This document shows, one piece after another, positions 7,790 through 16,423 of a stretch of 62,885 nt of DNA; the first letter of the stretch is position 1; each line of letters opens with the position of its first letter. Location of the stretch: NCBI GenBank assembly GCA_900468625.1, contig UBUL01000057.1:1-62885 (forward strand). Direction: 5' to 3'. Position numbers and translations under genes: made by a program. The notes beneath the pieces were generated by a model that was not told the origin of the DNA, made no database searches, and worked only from the letters and a program-made list of their open reading frames with translations. Source of the stretch: Hyphomicrobiales bacterium. GTDB taxonomy: Bacteria > Pseudomonadota > Alphaproteobacteria > Rhizobiales > Rhizobiaceae.

Positions 7790-10000
7790 TCAAGCCATCG
7801 TGAGCACCCGAACATCGCCTTGACGATCGACGACGTCGACCACGAACTGGCGGCGGGAGCGACGAACGGCGATGTCGGCCGTAGCATTGCCGATCCGCAT
7901 GCGTCGCAAGAGCACCTCATCAAGGAAAGAAGGCAGGTGCGGCTCGTTGAAGCTGATGTGCTGCGCGTTAGGGTCAAAATCCAGGCCAAGACATGATTGC
8001 AGCAGGAAGAGCGGGGCGGCGGCTGCCCATGCCTGAGGCGAGCAGGCGACTGGATAGAAGGTCGGTCCTTGGGCTCGTTGGCGCGGCAGCCCGCAGAAGA
8101 GTTCGGGAAGCCGGCGCAGGTCGATATAGGTCGATGCCGCAAACAGACCTTCGAAAATCCGCGCGGCCTCTGCGCGATGACCGTAGCGGGCAAGGCCATT
8201 GGCAATCAGGGCATTGTCATGCGGCCAGATCGAGCCGTTGTGATAGCTCATGGGATTGTAACGCGCCTCGCTCGAGGGAATGGTGCGGACACCCCAGCCG
8301 CAGAAAGATGAAGCACTCATCAGTGTTCGGGCAACGACGCTTGCTCTTTCGGGATAAGCAATGCCGGTAAAGAGGGCATGCCCGGCATTAGAGGATCGAA
8401 CTCGGCAGGGTCGTTTATTGCCGTCCAAAGCGAGCACATAGGTGCCGAGTTCCTCATCGAAGAAGCTTGCGTCGAAGGCTCTGCGCAAGCCCTCCGCCCT
8501 CGCAAGGTAATTTGCGGCTCGTTCCGCTCTACCAAGCCGGCGAAAAATCTCGGCCGCCGCCTGCCAGGCGCCATAGAGATAGGCCTGAACCTCGGCGATC
8601 GCGATCGGTCCCTTCGCAAGCGTGCCGTCGATGTGGAAGATGGAATCGTGGCTGTCTTTCCAGGCTTGATTGATCAGGCCCTCTTCGGTCCGTCGTCCAT
8701 ATTCGACGAAACCATCACCGTCTCGATCGCCATATTCGTCGATCCAGGCAAGCGCCGCGTCGATAGCCGGGAGCAGCGACTGGATCGTGGCGAAATCAGC
8801 CGTGCGCTTGAGGTATTCGCCAGCCAGCAGCACGAAGAGGAGCGTGGAATCGATACTGCCATAGTAGCGGCGGAAAGGCACCTCGCCGAGTTCGGCCATT
8901 TCTCCATATCGGACCTCATGCAAAATCTTGCCCGGTTCCGCGTCCGCGACGGGGTCGATCTCTGTCGCCTGATTTGCCGCCAGATGGCAGAGGACCCCGC
9001 GGGCGATCTGCGAATCCAGCCAGAGCGTTTCCAGCGCGGTGATCAGGGCATCGCGGCCGAAGACGGTGCTGAACCAGGGAATGCCGGCGTAGGGATAAGG
9101 CCCCTCGCGCTTGTCGGTGATCAGCGTGTAAAGGTCCGAGATACTGCGGCGGACCACCTCATTGAAGATCTCGTTGGACGTGACGATCGATGCCGCGCGC
9201 GAGGAAGACGACCGCAAGGCTCGGCGCGCGTCCCTGAGCGCGAGGAAAAAAGAACGGTGGCTTGGCCGCTGGTGGGCGACTTGATCGCAGCCGATCTCGA
9301 CAAAGAACGATCGCATTTCATGCGGCTCAAGATAGAGATCATAAACAACATGATCGCCGCGAGTTTCATTCGGTTTTGGATCAAAGCAAACGCGGGTCGA
9401 CCGCTTTCGCTCATCGAGCCCGACATAAGAAAGCAGGATCGAATCCTGCTCCACGATGGGGGGAAGATGGCGACCTCTGCGTGTCCTCACAGTCCCGCGG
9501 ACCTCAAATAGGTCGGCGAAATCGGCGCCAAATACGATCTCGATGCGAACATGCTGGTGCCGATCGTCGTAATTGCTGATGGCCAGCCGCTCATAGCAGC
9601 CGCCATTCCAAAGAAATCGAGACCTGCGAATATGAATGAGATCGTGACCGAGGGTGAGCTTACCTTTCTCATCAAAGAGATCGGGATTGGTAAGATCGCA
9701 GGTGAGCGTCGCGTTGTCGTCACGTAGCGTCGACGACAAAAGCATCGGCCGCTTGCGGTTGATTGTAAGATAGAAATGCGAGAGGTAACGTGTATCACGA
9801 TGGAAAAGGCCTTCAGGGCTACCTGGCCCGGAAAGCGCATCGCCATTGTGGTCGAAGACAGCGAAGGTATCGCCGTGCTTCAGGGTGCGCGGCCGTCGCT
9901 CCTGCAGCGATGTGGTTGCCGGAATGAAGAATTGTGCCACCGGGGCCGCCGGCTCTGTCGATGCAACGGATGGCTTGCTGTCTGCAGAAGCGGTCGACAT
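7790..10000 (-). CDS. Glycogen debranching / amylo-alpha-1,6-glucosidase-like protein
   Basis: Cytoplasmic protein of 736 residues of the bacterial amylo-alpha-1,6-glucosidase family. A beta-rich N-terminal domain (with GDTFAVFDHNGDAL and LFHRDTRYLSHF) precedes an (alpha/alpha)6 GH-type catalytic domain. Typical segments are PWFSTVFGRDALITALETLW, RYYGSIDSTLLFVLLAGEY, GLINQAWKDSHDSI, NAGHALFTGI and SYHNGSIWPHDNALIA. These carry the acidic residues used by this fold. The start at 10000 has AGGAGAG 8 bases upstream; the longer frame has no such support. It lies 13 bases downstream of a glycosyltransferase on the same strand, so they probably form an operon for a storage or stress-related glucan or disaccharide. 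Confidence 0.9.
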   Translation of the reverse strand: MSTASADSKPSVASTEPAAPVAQFFIPATTSLQERRPRTLKHGDTFAVFDHNGDALSGPGSPEGLFHRDTRYLSHFYLTINRKRPMLLSSTLRDDNATLTCDLTNPDLFDEKGKLTLGHDLIHIRRSRFLWNGGCYERLAISNYDDRHQHVRIEIVFGADFADLFEVRGTVRTRRGRHLPPIVEQDSILLSYVGLDERKRSTRVCFDPKPNETRGDHVVYDLYLEPHEMRSFFVEIGCDQVAHQRPSHRSFFLALRDARRALRSSSSRAASIVTSNEIFNEVVRRSISDLYTLITDKREGPYPYAGIPWFSTVFGRDALITALETLWLDSQIARGVLCHLAANQATEIDPVADAEPGKILHEVRYGEMAELGEVPFRRYYGSIDSTLLFVLLAGEYLKRTADFATIQSLLPAIDAALAWIDEYGDRDGDGFVEYGRRTEEGLINQAWKDSHDSIFHIDGTLAKGPIAIAEVQAYLYGAWQAAAEIFRRLGRAERAANYLARAEGLRRAFDASFFDEELGTYVLALDGNKRPCRVRSSNAGHALFTGIAYPERASVVARTLMSASSFCGWGVRTIPSSEARYNPMSYHNGSIWPHDNALIANGLARYGHRAEAARIFEGLFAASTYIDLRRLPELFCGLPRQRAQGPTFYPVACSPQAWAAAAPLFLLQSCLGLDFDPNAQHISFNEPHLPSFLDEVLLRRMRIGNATADIAVRRSRRQFVVDVVDRQGDVRVLTMA

Positions 10001-10013
10001 GCTGCTATCTCTC

Positions 10014-11108
10014 CTATGCGACGACTTGGAGATCCAGATCCTGGCCGTTGGCGCGGCGAAGCGGCGCCGCCTTCGTGCGAACGCCTGGCAGGTCGCGATA
10101 GATATCGAGATAGTCCCGCGCCATCCGTTTTGCGCTGAAACGCCTTTCGAAGGTCGCACGCACTCTGTGGCGATCCATTCGCAGAGCCCATTCGACATTC
10201 TCGGCCGCTTCCGTAACGCTATCGACGACGATGCCCGAGATGCCGTTGTCGATCACTTCTGGAACCGAACCGTGTGCGAACGCGATTACCGGAGTACCGC
10301 ATGCCATTGCCTCGATCATCACAAGGCCGAACGGTTCAGGCCAGTCGATTGGGAAAAGCAAGGCGCCAGCGTTGCCAAGGAAATCGGCCTTCTGGTGCTC
10401 ATTGATTTCGCCGATGAACTCGACACTCGGATGGCTCTTGATCATCGGTTCGATCACGGTTTCCCAATAGGCCTTGTCGGTATCGTCGATCTTGGCGGCG
10501 ATCTTCAGCGACATGCCGGCCTTTGCCGCAATCTGGATGGCGCGATCCGGCCGCTTCTCAGGCGAGATGCGCCCCAGAAAGGCAAGATAGTCACCTTTGG
10601 GCTTTGCCGTGAAGGATAAAAGATCGGCCGGAAGACCATGATGCACCGTCCCGGACCAGTTGACCGGAGGCATCGGGCGGCGCTGATCATTAGAAATCGA
10701 TACCAGCGGGACATCTGGGAAAGCCTTGTAGAAGGGCTTGAGATCCGGCAGGTCGAGCCGTCCATGCAGCGTCGTGACTGTACGATCCGCAAAATCCCGG
10801 ATCAGCGGAAAATGCAGGAGATCGATATGAAAATGCAGGACATCGAACTCATGCGCCCGCCGGCGAATTTCTTCCAGCAGGACGATCTGATGCGGGAGAT
10901 GATCGTGGACGGCGGAATTGAGCCTGAGCGCGACGTCCGAGCACGCCACCAAGGTGGCCTCCGTAATGGAGTCACCGCTAGCAAAAAGCGTGACGTCGTG
11001 TCCCTGGCGGACAAGTTCTTCAGTGAGATAGGAAACAATGCGCTCGGTTCCTCCATAGAGCTTGGGCGGAACGCTTTCGGCGAGCGGTGCGATCTGAGCG
11101 ATCTTCAT
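10014..11108 (-). CDS. Family 4 glycosyltransferase
   Basis: GT-B glycosyltransferase of 364 residues. It opens with MKIAQIAPLAESVPPKLYGG, the acceptor-side pattern of family 4 enzymes acting on sugar phosphates or soluble sugars, followed by GGTERIVSYLTEELVRQGHDVTLFAS. The donor-site half has LGRISPEKRPDRAI, and the EPFGLVMIEAMACGTPVIA motif gives the conserved E-x7-E pair. It has no transmembrane segment. The start at 11108 is preferred because GAGG lies upstream and the family begins here. It is the first gene of the pair with the debranching enzyme. The donor and acceptor cannot be told from the sequence. Confidence 0.9.
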   Translation of the reverse strand: MKIAQIAPLAESVPPKLYGGTERIVSYLTEELVRQGHDVTLFASGDSITEATLVACSDVALRLNSAVHDHLPHQIVLLEEIRRRAHEFDVLHFHIDLLHFPLIRDFADRTVTTLHGRLDLPDLKPFYKAFPDVPLVSISNDQRRPMPPVNWSGTVHHGLPADLLSFTAKPKGDYLAFLGRISPEKRPDRAIQIAAKAGMSLKIAAKIDDTDKAYWETVIEPMIKSHPSVEFIGEINEHQKADFLGNAGALLFPIDWPEPFGLVMIEAMACGTPVIAFAHGSVPEVIDNGISGIVVDSVTEAAENVEWALRMDRHRVRATFERRFSAKRMARDYLDIYRDLPGVRTKAAPLRRANGQDLDLQVVA

Positions 11109-11196
11109 CGGCAAAACCTCCTCAAGTGAGCAAAGAGTCGTCGGCAAAAATCAGGTCACGTCCTCGAAGAGGCGCGCGTCAAGTCAGATGGAACGT

Positions 11197-11619
11197 CTAG
11201 ATCTCGAATAGCTGTCCTCGACGTTCTCCTTTCCGGTAGCTGCAGAGGCCAAGACCGCCAAACCGGCGCACTTGCGGTCGCCGCGTACGGATCCTGTGAA
11301 CGTTGAAGGAACCGGGCACGCCTTGCTCTTCGGATTGCTGCCGGCCATTATCCAACGCCTTCAGCGCTTCAATGATTTCGTCATACGAGACGGCCTCATC
11401 TGCGCCTGGATATAGTCTGAGGGCTGGAACGGACTCCATGGCGAAGATGTCGGAAGCCCAGGAGGCGAGAATGGCACGCTTATCGTCATTGCCGATGTCG
11501 TCGGCGGCAAGGACGTCACGCGGGTGACCGAAATGTCTGGCCGGATGAAGTAGATGCGCGGCGCTGATCGCGGCAGTGGCTTCCTCCGGTACCGAATTGC
11601 TGATGTTTTCCTTTCTCAT
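11197..11619 (-). CDS. Conserved rhizobial hypothetical protein
   Basis: Protein of 140 residues. The core, LLHPARHFGHPRDVLAADD then KRAILASWASDIFAMES and LRLYPGA then VSYDEIIEALKALD, is one I recognise from many rhizobial genomes as an uncharacterised family, often near stress genes. The C-terminal 40 residues are basic and look disordered. The start at 11619 has GGAG 9 bases upstream; the longer frame would run over the groEL terminator. No domain function is known. It lies between groEL and the glycosyltransferase on the same strand but is separated from groEL by a stem-loop. Confidence 0.7.
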   Translation of the reverse strand: MRKENISNSVPEEATAAISAAHLLHPARHFGHPRDVLAADDIGNDDKRAILASWASDIFAMESVPALRLYPGADEAVSYDEIIEALKALDNGRQQSEEQGVPGSFNVHRIRTRRPQVRRFGGLGLCSYRKGERRGQLFEI

Positions 11620-11676
11620 AGCTTTGCTCCATTGATCTTGGCCGATGGAACTCGAATGATTTGACTGGGCGAAGAG

Positions 11677-11706
11677 AAGGCCCGCCCGGCGGACGGTGCG
11701 GGCCTT
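11677..11706 (-). terminator. Stem-loop after groEL
   Basis: AAGGCCCGC pairs perfectly with GCGGGCCTT around a 12-base loop, 10 bases past the groEL stop. The U-tract on the - strand is weak (CTCTTC), so termination may be partial. Confidence 0.6.
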
Positions 11707-11716
11707 TCCGATCGCT

Positions 11717-13345
11717 TTAGAAGTCCATGCCAGCGGCAGCTGGCTGTGCCGGTGCGACGTCTTTCTTCGGCTTTTCAGCAATCATGGCCTCGGTCGTCAC
11801 CAGCAGTCCCGCAACAGACGCGGCATCCTGAAGCGCCGTGCGCACCACCTTGGCCGGATCGATCACGCCCTGGGAATAGAGATCACCATATTCGCTGCTC
11901 TGCGCGTTCCAGCCATAGGAGAAATCGGTCTTCTCGCGCAGCTTGCCCACGATGACCGAGCCTTCCGCACCGGCATTCTCGGCGATCTGGCGGACCGGAG
12001 CCTCGATGGCCCGGCGAACGATATCGACGCCGACCCGCTGATCGTCGTTTTCAGTCTTGAGACCGTCAAGCGCCTTGACGGCTCTCAGCAGGGCAACGCC
12101 GCCGCCCGGCAGGATACCTTCCTCGACTGCGGCACGGGTCGCATGCAGCGCATCATCGACGCGGTCCTTCTTTTCCTTCACTTCGACTTCCGTCGAGCCG
12201 CCAACGCGGATCACGGCAACGCCGCCAGCGAGCTTGGCAAGACGTTCGTGCAGCTTCTCACGGTCGTAATCGGAGGTCGTCTCTTCGATCTGAGCCTTGA
12301 TCTGGGCAACGCGGCCTTCGATGTCGGACTTGGCGCCAACGCCATCGATGATGGTCGTGTTTTCCTTCTCGATCGCGACCTTCTTGGCGCGGCCGAGCAT
12401 GTTGAGGGTGACATTCTCGAGCTTGATGCCGAGGTCTTCGGAGATGACGGTGCCGCCCGTCAGGATGGCGATGTCTTCCAGCATGGCCTTGCGGCGATCG
12501 CCGAAGCCGGGAGCCTTGACAGCAGCAATCTTCAGACCACCGCGCAGCTTGTTGACGACGAGCGTTGCGAGAGCTTCGCCTTCGACGTCTTCAGCGATGA
12601 TGAGGAGCGGCTTGCCGGTCTGAACGACGGCTTCGAGAACCGGGAGCATGGACTGCAGGTTAGAAAGTTTTTTTTCGTGGATCAGGATATAGGGATCCTC
12701 GAATTCGACGCGCATCTTATCTGCATTGGTAACAAAATAGGGGCTGAGATATCCGCGGTCGAACTGCATGCCTTCAACGACTTCGAGTTCGGTTTCCGCC
12801 GTTTTGGCTTCTTCAACCGTGATGACCCCTTCATTACCGACCTTTTCCATTGCCTCGGCGAGATAACGGCCGATCTCTGCATCGCCATTGGCCGAAATCG
12901 TACCAACCTGAGCGATCTCGGAATTGCTGGTGATCTTGCGGGCGTTAGTCTTCAATTCCTTGACCACAGCTTCGACGGCAAGGTCGATGCCGCGCTTGAG
13001 GTCCATCGGGTTCATGCCAGAGGCGACCGCCTTGGCGCCTTCCTTGATAATCGCTTGAGCGAGAACGGTTGCGGTCGTGGTACCGTCGCCGGCGAGATCG
13101 TTGGTCTTCGAGGCAACTTCGCGCAGCATCTGCGCGCCCATGTTTTCGAACTTGTCTTCGAGTTCGATTTCCTTGGCGACGGTAACGCCATCCTTAGTGA
13201 TGCGCGGAGCGCCGAAGGATTTGTCGATAACGACGTTGCGGCCCTTTGGGCCGAGCGTGACCTTTACGGCATTGGCGAGCACATCGACCCCACGCAGCAT
13301 GCGTTCACGAGCGTCGCTATGGAACTTGACTTCTTTCGCAGCCAT
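11717..13345 (-). CDS. groEL: Chaperonin GroEL
   Basis: 60-kDa chaperonin of 542 residues; it assembles with GroES in the cytoplasm for ATP-dependent protein folding. The sequence is complete: the MAAKEVKFHSDARERMLRGV start, VTLGPKGRNVVIDKS, the ATPase motif AGDGTTTATVLAQ, the apical substrate-binding region and the LPGGGVALLRA block. The C-terminus ends AAAGMDF rather than in GGM repeats, as in several alphaproteobacterial paralogues. Rhizobia carry several groEL copies; which one this is cannot be told here. It follows groES by 56 bases in an operon headed by a CIRCE-like operator. GAGGAG precedes the ATG. Confidence 0.97.
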   Translation of the reverse strand: MAAKEVKFHSDARERMLRGVDVLANAVKVTLGPKGRNVVIDKSFGAPRITKDGVTVAKEIELEDKFENMGAQMLREVASKTNDLAGDGTTTATVLAQAIIKEGAKAVASGMNPMDLKRGIDLAVEAVVKELKTNARKITSNSEIAQVGTISANGDAEIGRYLAEAMEKVGNEGVITVEEAKTAETELEVVEGMQFDRGYLSPYFVTNADKMRVEFEDPYILIHEKKLSNLQSMLPVLEAVVQTGKPLLIIAEDVEGEALATLVVNKLRGGLKIAAVKAPGFGDRRKAMLEDIAILTGGTVISEDLGIKLENVTLNMLGRAKKVAIEKENTTIIDGVGAKSDIEGRVAQIKAQIEETTSDYDREKLHERLAKLAGGVAVIRVGGSTEVEVKEKKDRVDDALHATRAAVEEGILPGGGVALLRAVKALDGLKTENDDQRVGVDIVRRAIEAPVRQIAENAGAEGSVIVGKLREKTDFSYGWNAQSSEYGDLYSQGVIDPAKVVRTALQDAASVAGLLVTTEAMIAEKPKKDVAPAQPAAAGMDF

Positions 13346-13401
13346 TTCTTTAACTCCTCAATAGGCAGCTATCTGACTGATGATTTCGTGATATGGAGAG
13401 C

Positions 13402-13716
13402 TCAAGCAGCTTTTTTCTGCTCGGCCGGGGCTTCGATAATGCCCATGACATCGCTTTCCTTCATGATCAGCAGATCTTCGCCGTTGATCTTGATCTCGGT
13501 GCCGGACCATTTGCCGAACAGAACGCGGTCGCCTGCCTTGACGTCGAGCGCCTGGATCTGGCCGGCTTCATTGCGCGCGCCTGGACCAACGGCGATGACC
13601 TCGCCTTCCTGCGGCTTCTCCTTGGCGGTATCGGGAATGATGATGCCGCCCTTGGTCTTTTCTTCGGATTCGACCCGGCGGACAAGAATGCGATCATGAA
13701 GCGGTCGGAACGACAT
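13402..13716 (-). CDS. groES: Co-chaperonin GroES
   Basis: Ten-kDa co-chaperonin of 104 residues that caps GroEL. It has the family start FRPLHDRILVRRVESEEKT, the mobile loop around KTKGGIIIPDTA, and the roof and base strands GDRVLFGKWSGTEIKINGEDLLIMKESDVMGI. A short tail APAEQKKAA extends beyond the usual end, as in some rhizobial paralogues. GGAGG lies 6 bases before the ATG. It is the first gene of the groESL operon. Confidence 0.97.
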   Translation of the reverse strand: MSFRPLHDRILVRRVESEEKTKGGIIIPDTAKEKPQEGEVIAVGPGARNEAGQIQALDVKAGDRVLFGKWSGTEIKINGEDLLIMKESDVMGIIEAPAEQKKAA

Positions 13717-13861
13717 ATTTTCCTCCGTGAGACAAAAAAGATGACGTTGTTCCCCTCCGGACCGGATGACCAGTCCGGGCGGGTGCGAACCTCATCTGAG
13801 CGTTCGCGCCAAAAGATTTATTTTTGCGATTTTTCGATTTCAAGAGGGCGCGATAAAAAAA

Positions 13862-13888
13862 TTAGCACTCGTATGAGACAGCTGCTAA
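13862..13888. promoter_or_regulatory. CIRCE-like element (HrcA operator)
   Basis: TTAGCACTC, a 9-base spacer, then AGCTGCTAA. The left arm matches the CIRCE consensus fully. The right arm matches six of nine bases of GAGTGCTAA. It lies about 145 bases upstream of groES, which fits HrcA repression, perhaps weakened by the imperfect arm. Confidence 0.65.
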
Positions 13889-13990
13889 CATGCTGGAAAG
13901 GAACAATAAACGGGTCTCCACGTTCAGAGATCTGTTGATGACTGCAAAATTTTGCGCCATCCTCTGCGTGTCATGAAACGGAGATGAAGC

Positions 13991-14263
13991 ATGCGATTTT
14001 CGTCTGATCTGGAACGGCAGCTCAATGGCTACGGGCTGACCACTGCACACATCCTCTACCGCATTCCTGATTTTGAATCCGTGCTGCAGACCTATGTCTG
14101 GCAGAACTACGATCTGGCCCCTGATTTTCCGGAAATGCACAAGTTTCTGGACTTCTGGCAGTCCAAACTCGACGGCCCGCTGCATTCGGTCCGCTATACC
14201 CACCAGCGCCTGATCGGACCAAACGAATGGCGCCGCGTCGAAGGTGAGTTCAACCTTCACTGA
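13991..14263 (+). CDS. usg: Usg family protein
   Basis: Small protein of 90 residues matching the alphaproteobacterial Usg family (named from its place beside trp genes in other species). It is recognisable by LTTAHILYRIPDFESVLQTYVWQNYDLAPDFPEMHKFLDFW read in segments and by the VRYTHQRLIGPNEWR end. Its biochemical role is unknown. The ATG has GGAG about 9 bases upstream. It stands alone, divergent from groESL across the CIRCE-like region. Confidence 0.85.
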   Translation: MRFSSDLERQLNGYGLTTAHILYRIPDFESVLQTYVWQNYDLAPDFPEMHKFLDFWQSKLDGPLHSVRYTHQRLIGPNEWRRVEGEFNLH

Positions 14264-14359
14264 AATCTTGAAACCAAATTTGTCTCTTCCTAGCTGTTTC
14301 GCTGCCGAGGCGTGACGAGCTCGGTCTGCATCTGCACGTCTGTTCAGAACTAGATCAAC

Positions 14360-14642
14360 ATGGAAGAGAAAATAAACAAAATCAAAGATCTGGACCTCGA
14401 GGAACGCAAGGAGGTTTTCGTCGATTTCGCCCGCGCCCTCGAAAATGCCGCGACGCCTTCATCGAAGGCCATAGGCGCTTGCAGCGCTGTCTGCCAACAT
14501 GGCTGAAGCGCTTCGCATCAATGCCGATGAGCTTGCCCGCAATGACCTTCGGAATGCCGAGCTGTGCTGCGGCAGGCAACGGCTATGTTCGCGCAGTTCA
14601 AAGCCATGCATTCCTACTCTTTGGTGAGCATGTCCGTGCACT
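14360..14642 (+). pseudogene. Broken hypothetical gene
   Basis: An ATG opens a frame MEEKINKIKDLDLEERKEVF... that stops after 48 residues. Plausible coding sequence continues in another frame (MAEALRINADELARNDLRNAEL), then in a third (QATAMFAQFKAMHSYSLV) to a stop at 14642. The three pieces look like one small helical protein of about 90 residues broken by two frameshifts. The family is not identified. It directly precedes other gene fragments. Confidence 0.45.
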
Positions 14643-14682
14643 GATCAGGCCGCGCGTCTCATTCCCTTCGCCAGCCGCCAAC

Positions 14683-14800
14683 GTACGGCGTGCGGCACGA
14701 GGAGGTCGAGAAGAGCACCAGGGTGGCGTCAGGAAGATCAATATCGGCATCGACCTGCGGATGGCATTAACGGGAGCCGCGCGCGCCTACACGCAGCGGC
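14683..14800 (+). pseudogene. Class II fructose-bisphosphate aldolase remnant
   Basis: Two short in-order pieces resemble the C-terminal part of class II aldolases: TYGVRHEEVEKSTR in one frame and GVRKINIGIDLRMALTGAARAY in the next. The latter corresponds to the conserved GVRKxNIDTDxRLAxTGA block. A frameshift separates them, and the rest of the gene is absent. The IS66 left end begins about 40 bases further on, so the element probably truncated an already decaying copy. Confidence 0.5.
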
Positions 14801-14841
14801 CACGACCGGAGCCATTCTTTTTCCGGCCATCGCCGATGCGG

Positions 14842-15065
14842 CGTAAGCGTCATTTTGATCCCACCTTCCGGATCATGTTGTGATTGACGATGTTAAGCCT
14901 GAACAGAGGGCTTAGACTTATGTCGATTTCAGAGCTTACACTTAAAACGAACGATGACGAGCCGGTTCGACGGTTCGAGGTTTTCACTGGAAGTGGTCGT
15001 CGCCGCGAATGGAGCGACGAGCTGAAGGCGCAGATCGTCGCGGAAAGCTATGAGCCCGGCATGAC
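14842..15065 (+). mobile_element. IS66-family left end with 5' part of tnpA
   Basis: GTAAGCGTCATTTTGATCCC at 14842 resembles the terminal inverted repeat of IS66-type elements. An open frame from about 14884 follows, whose product contains VRRFEVFTGSGRRREWSDEL and KAQIVAESYEPGMTV, the N-terminus of the IS66 accessory protein TnpA. After residue MTV the homology ends abruptly and an istB frame begins within a few bases. No tnpB or tnpC is present. Confidence 0.75.
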
Positions 15066-15068
15066 GGT

Positions 15069-15462
15069 TTGCTCGTCGGCTTCGACTTCACGTTCCAACC
15101 TTCGCTCGATCGCGATCGAATTCTCATCCTGGCGCAGCTCGGCTTCGTCAATCGTCACGAGGCCGTTTATTTCCTCGGACCACCGGGAACAGGCAAAAGC
15201 CATCTCGCCACAGCGCTCGGTGTCGAAGCCGTGAAGGCTGGAAAGAGTGTGTATTTTGCGACGCTCGCCGACCTCATTGGTTCGCTTGCCCGTTCTGAAC
15301 GAGAAGGCAGGCTTCAAGAGCGCATTCGCTTCTTCTGCAGACCAAGCTTGCTGATTGTCGACGAGATCGGCTACCTGCCGGTCGTCCAAGGCGGCGGCAG
15401 TCTCTTCTTTCAGCTCGTCAATGCCCGATATGAACGCGGTGCGATGATCCTGACGTCAAAGC
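15069..15462 (+). pseudogene. istB fragment (IS21-family transposition ATPase)
   Basis: About 130 residues of an IstB helper ATPase: FDFTFQPSLDRDRIL, the Walker A motif LGPPGTGKSHLATALG, KAGKSVYFATLADLIGSL, the Walker B segment LLIVDEIGYLPV, and ARYERGAMILTS. The N-terminal DNA-binding part and everything after MILTS are missing, including the arginine-finger region. It is joined at its 5' side directly to IS66 tnpA, so this is a chimera of two element fragments, not a functional element. Confidence 0.85.
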
Positions 15463-15832
15463 GCCAACGCACCGGCCTTCGGGTCGCCACGACGCTCGCC
15501 GAGTCAGCAGTGAACTTGCTCACTCCGCAAACGCATTCATTTCGCGAGTCCTTTTTTGGCACATCCTGCGTAGTCAATCCGAGGAGAAAAGACTTGCTTC
15601 CATTTCATGCAATGAGAGGCGTCGCTGGGATTGTGGTGGGATTTGAGAGCTTGTCCCCCTCTTCTCCGTCGAGACCGCATCGATCTGACGGCGTCACTCC
15701 GGATTCTGCGTCAGCCATTAGGATGACCAGCGGATTATTTAGATTTCCCGCATACCGAGTAGATGAAGGATATCGTTCGTTGTGATTTGCCACCCGATAA
15801 CCATAAGCATCATCTAACATATGAAATCACTA
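15463..15832. other. Gap between istB fragment and XRE regulator
   Basis: An open frame on the - strand (15605-15820, 71 residues) lacks a ribosome-binding site and similarity. No other feature is supported. The right edge leads into the dyad before the XRE gene. Confidence 0.4.
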
Positions 15833-15880
15833 AAATTCCCTATGGCTGCTTTGTTCAACAAAGCAACCACAGGGAGATTT
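15833..15880. promoter_or_regulatory. Long dyad covering the ribosome-binding site of the XRE gene
   Basis: Left arm 15833-15855 and right arm 15857-15880 pair almost throughout: AAAT, TCCCT, GG and an uninterrupted GCTTTGTT/AACAAAGC core. The right arm contains AGGGAG, the ribosome-binding site 8 bases before the ATG at 15885. The dyad could be an operator for the XRE protein or an RNA hairpin that hides the ribosome-binding site, or both. Confidence 0.6.
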
Positions 15881-15884
15881 CATA

Positions 15885-16235
15885 ATGGCTCACAATCCCG
15901 CCCGCGGCAAACGCATTCGAGAAGCCATAGCTCGGCGCCAGATCCGGAAAGTGCACGCCCTCGCCGCCGAACTGAATGTCTCCGTCGCCGCCGTCTCGCG
16001 TTGGCAGAGTGGTGGTCATACATCATTGGACAGTGCCTGTGCGCTTGCCCAACTACTGGATGTCTCTCTCGACTGGTTGTTGCTTGGGCGCGGCACGATG
16101 GAATGGCATAAGGACAGCACAATTTCTCAGACAGAGCTTCAATGGGTGCTTGCGCTCCGCAGTCGGTCCGCCATGATCCAGGCCAGTCTTATCAATCTGC
16201 TTCACGCCATCCCTCCAGAACAATCGTTACGCTGA
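15885..16235 (+). CDS. XRE-family HTH regulator
   Basis: Protein of 116 residues with an N-terminal Cro/CI-type helix-turn-helix: RGKRIREAIARRQIRKVHALAAELN, then VSVAAVSRWQSGGHTSL, the turn and recognition helix, then DSACALAQLLDVSLDWLLLG. The remaining 45 residues form a helical tail of unknown role, perhaps for dimerisation. The ribosome-binding site AGGGAG lies inside a long inverted repeat. The gene is the first clear one after the IS scars and lies 190 bases upstream of four co-directional genes of unknown function, so it is a natural candidate for their regulator. That link is inference. Confidence 0.8.
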   Translation: MAHNPARGKRIREAIARRQIRKVHALAAELNVSVAAVSRWQSGGHTSLDSACALAQLLDVSLDWLLLGRGTMEWHKDSTISQTELQWVLALRSRSAMIQASLINLLHAIPPEQSLR

Positions 16236-16423
16236 GCGCAATTGCGCTCGCATTTTCACCTTCTGCTCAACAGCCTCAGGTTGATTATATGGCATTTATA
16301 TAAGATATTTCTAATCAGGGTTTCAAACATAGCAACCGTATGTGATCGGACGGCAAAGTAGTCAGGCTTGTGTCGTGCGAGAAACCCTGTGCCTCGCTCT
16401 CAACCCAAAAAGGATTGTTGACC

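Noticed and set aside
11696..13699. 667-residue open frame antisense to groEL/groES
   Set aside because: It mirrors GroEL codon structure, has no ribosome-binding site and resembles no protein; it is a product of GC-rich codon bias.
15605..15820. 71-residue frame on the - strand before the XRE gene
   Set aside because: No ribosome-binding site and no similarity; left as uncertain non-coding.
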